Origin: Lingula anatina
Lineage: Eukaryota > Brachiopoda > Lingulata > Lingulida > Lingulidae
Reading direction: 5' to 3'
NCBI RefSeq assembly: GCF_001039355.2
Contig: NW_019773725.1
Coordinates: 76,015 to 140,014, forward strand
DNA length: 64,000 nucleotides
In this document: piece by piece, positions 63,869 through 64,000 of the stretch
How positions within the stretch are numbered: the stretch's first letter is position 1
Layout: each line of letters starts with the position of its first letter
The notes under the pieces: generated by a model
What the model saw: only the letters and a program-made list of their open reading frames with translations
Told to the model about the DNA's origin: nothing
The model's database searches: none
Made by a program: the position numbers and the translations under genes

Positions 63869-64000
63869 GAGTGCAATCGGCTTAATTTTGTTGACATGAC
63901 CTATCTCTGAGGTCTGGGACTCTCCCTGAGTGCAATCAGCTTAATTTTGTTGACATGACCTATCTCTGAGGTCTGGGACTCTCCCTGAGTGCAATCAGCT
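63869..64000. repeat. 59-bp tandem repeat running off the window
   Basis: GTGCAATCGGCTTAATTTTG at 63871 recurs, with minor change, at 63930 and 63989, a 59-bp period. Units include CTATCTCTGAGGTCTGGGAC. The array is cut by the window end, so copy number is unknown. Confidence 0.85.

Noticed and set aside
1-64000. tRNA, rRNA, snRNA genes and CRISPR arrays
   Set aside because: I saw no paired A/B box tRNA promoter elements, conserved rRNA blocks or spaced identical short repeats. A covariance-model search would be needed to exclude small RNAs fully.

Overview
This is a eukaryotic nuclear genomic window, AT-rich, with spliced genes, GT/AG introns, microsatellites and many short non-autonomous DNA transposons. 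The main protein resembles vertebrate TBC1D30 closely. Together with an apparent haplotype duplication (high heterozygosity) and abundant foldback MITEs, this suggests a marine invertebrate deuterostome such as a lancelet. That species guess is an inference and is not proven by the sequence.

Layout: positions 1-17.2 kb hold no gene I can support, only microsatellites, foldback elements and small tandem repeats. A single-exon class A (rhodopsin-like) GPCR lies on the + strand at 17392-18699. It lacks the usual DRY motif, and its stop codon lies inside an AATAAA. Positions 18.7-22.4 kb are intergenic with a Harbinger-like MITE.

From about 22.4 kb to beyond 59.6 kb the minus strand carries one large gene, the TBC1D30 orthologue (a Rab GTPase-activating protein). 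I reconstructed eleven coding exons, phase by phase, from a coiled-coil exon at 59485-59649 to the stop at 25132. Together they encode about 970 residues with both catalytic fingers present. The N-terminal exon(s) are missing and probably lie beyond 59.65 kb or outside the window. A CpG-rich area near 49 kb holds a phase-compatible candidate alternative first exon.

Three points stand out inside this gene. (1) Two adjacent TBC-domain exons occur twice (30.13-32.07 kb and 32.08-34.17 kb) with only synonymous differences, and the copies meet at a single N; this looks like an assembly-level haplotype duplication. (2) A 91-bp tandem array next to the arginine-finger exon repeats that exon's splice acceptor and first codons. 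(3) The introns hold several MITE families and a decayed L1-like ORF1.

I found no operon-like organisation, RNA gene, CRISPR array or clear new multi-gene system. The most unusual items are the gene-structure anomalies listed in the findings.
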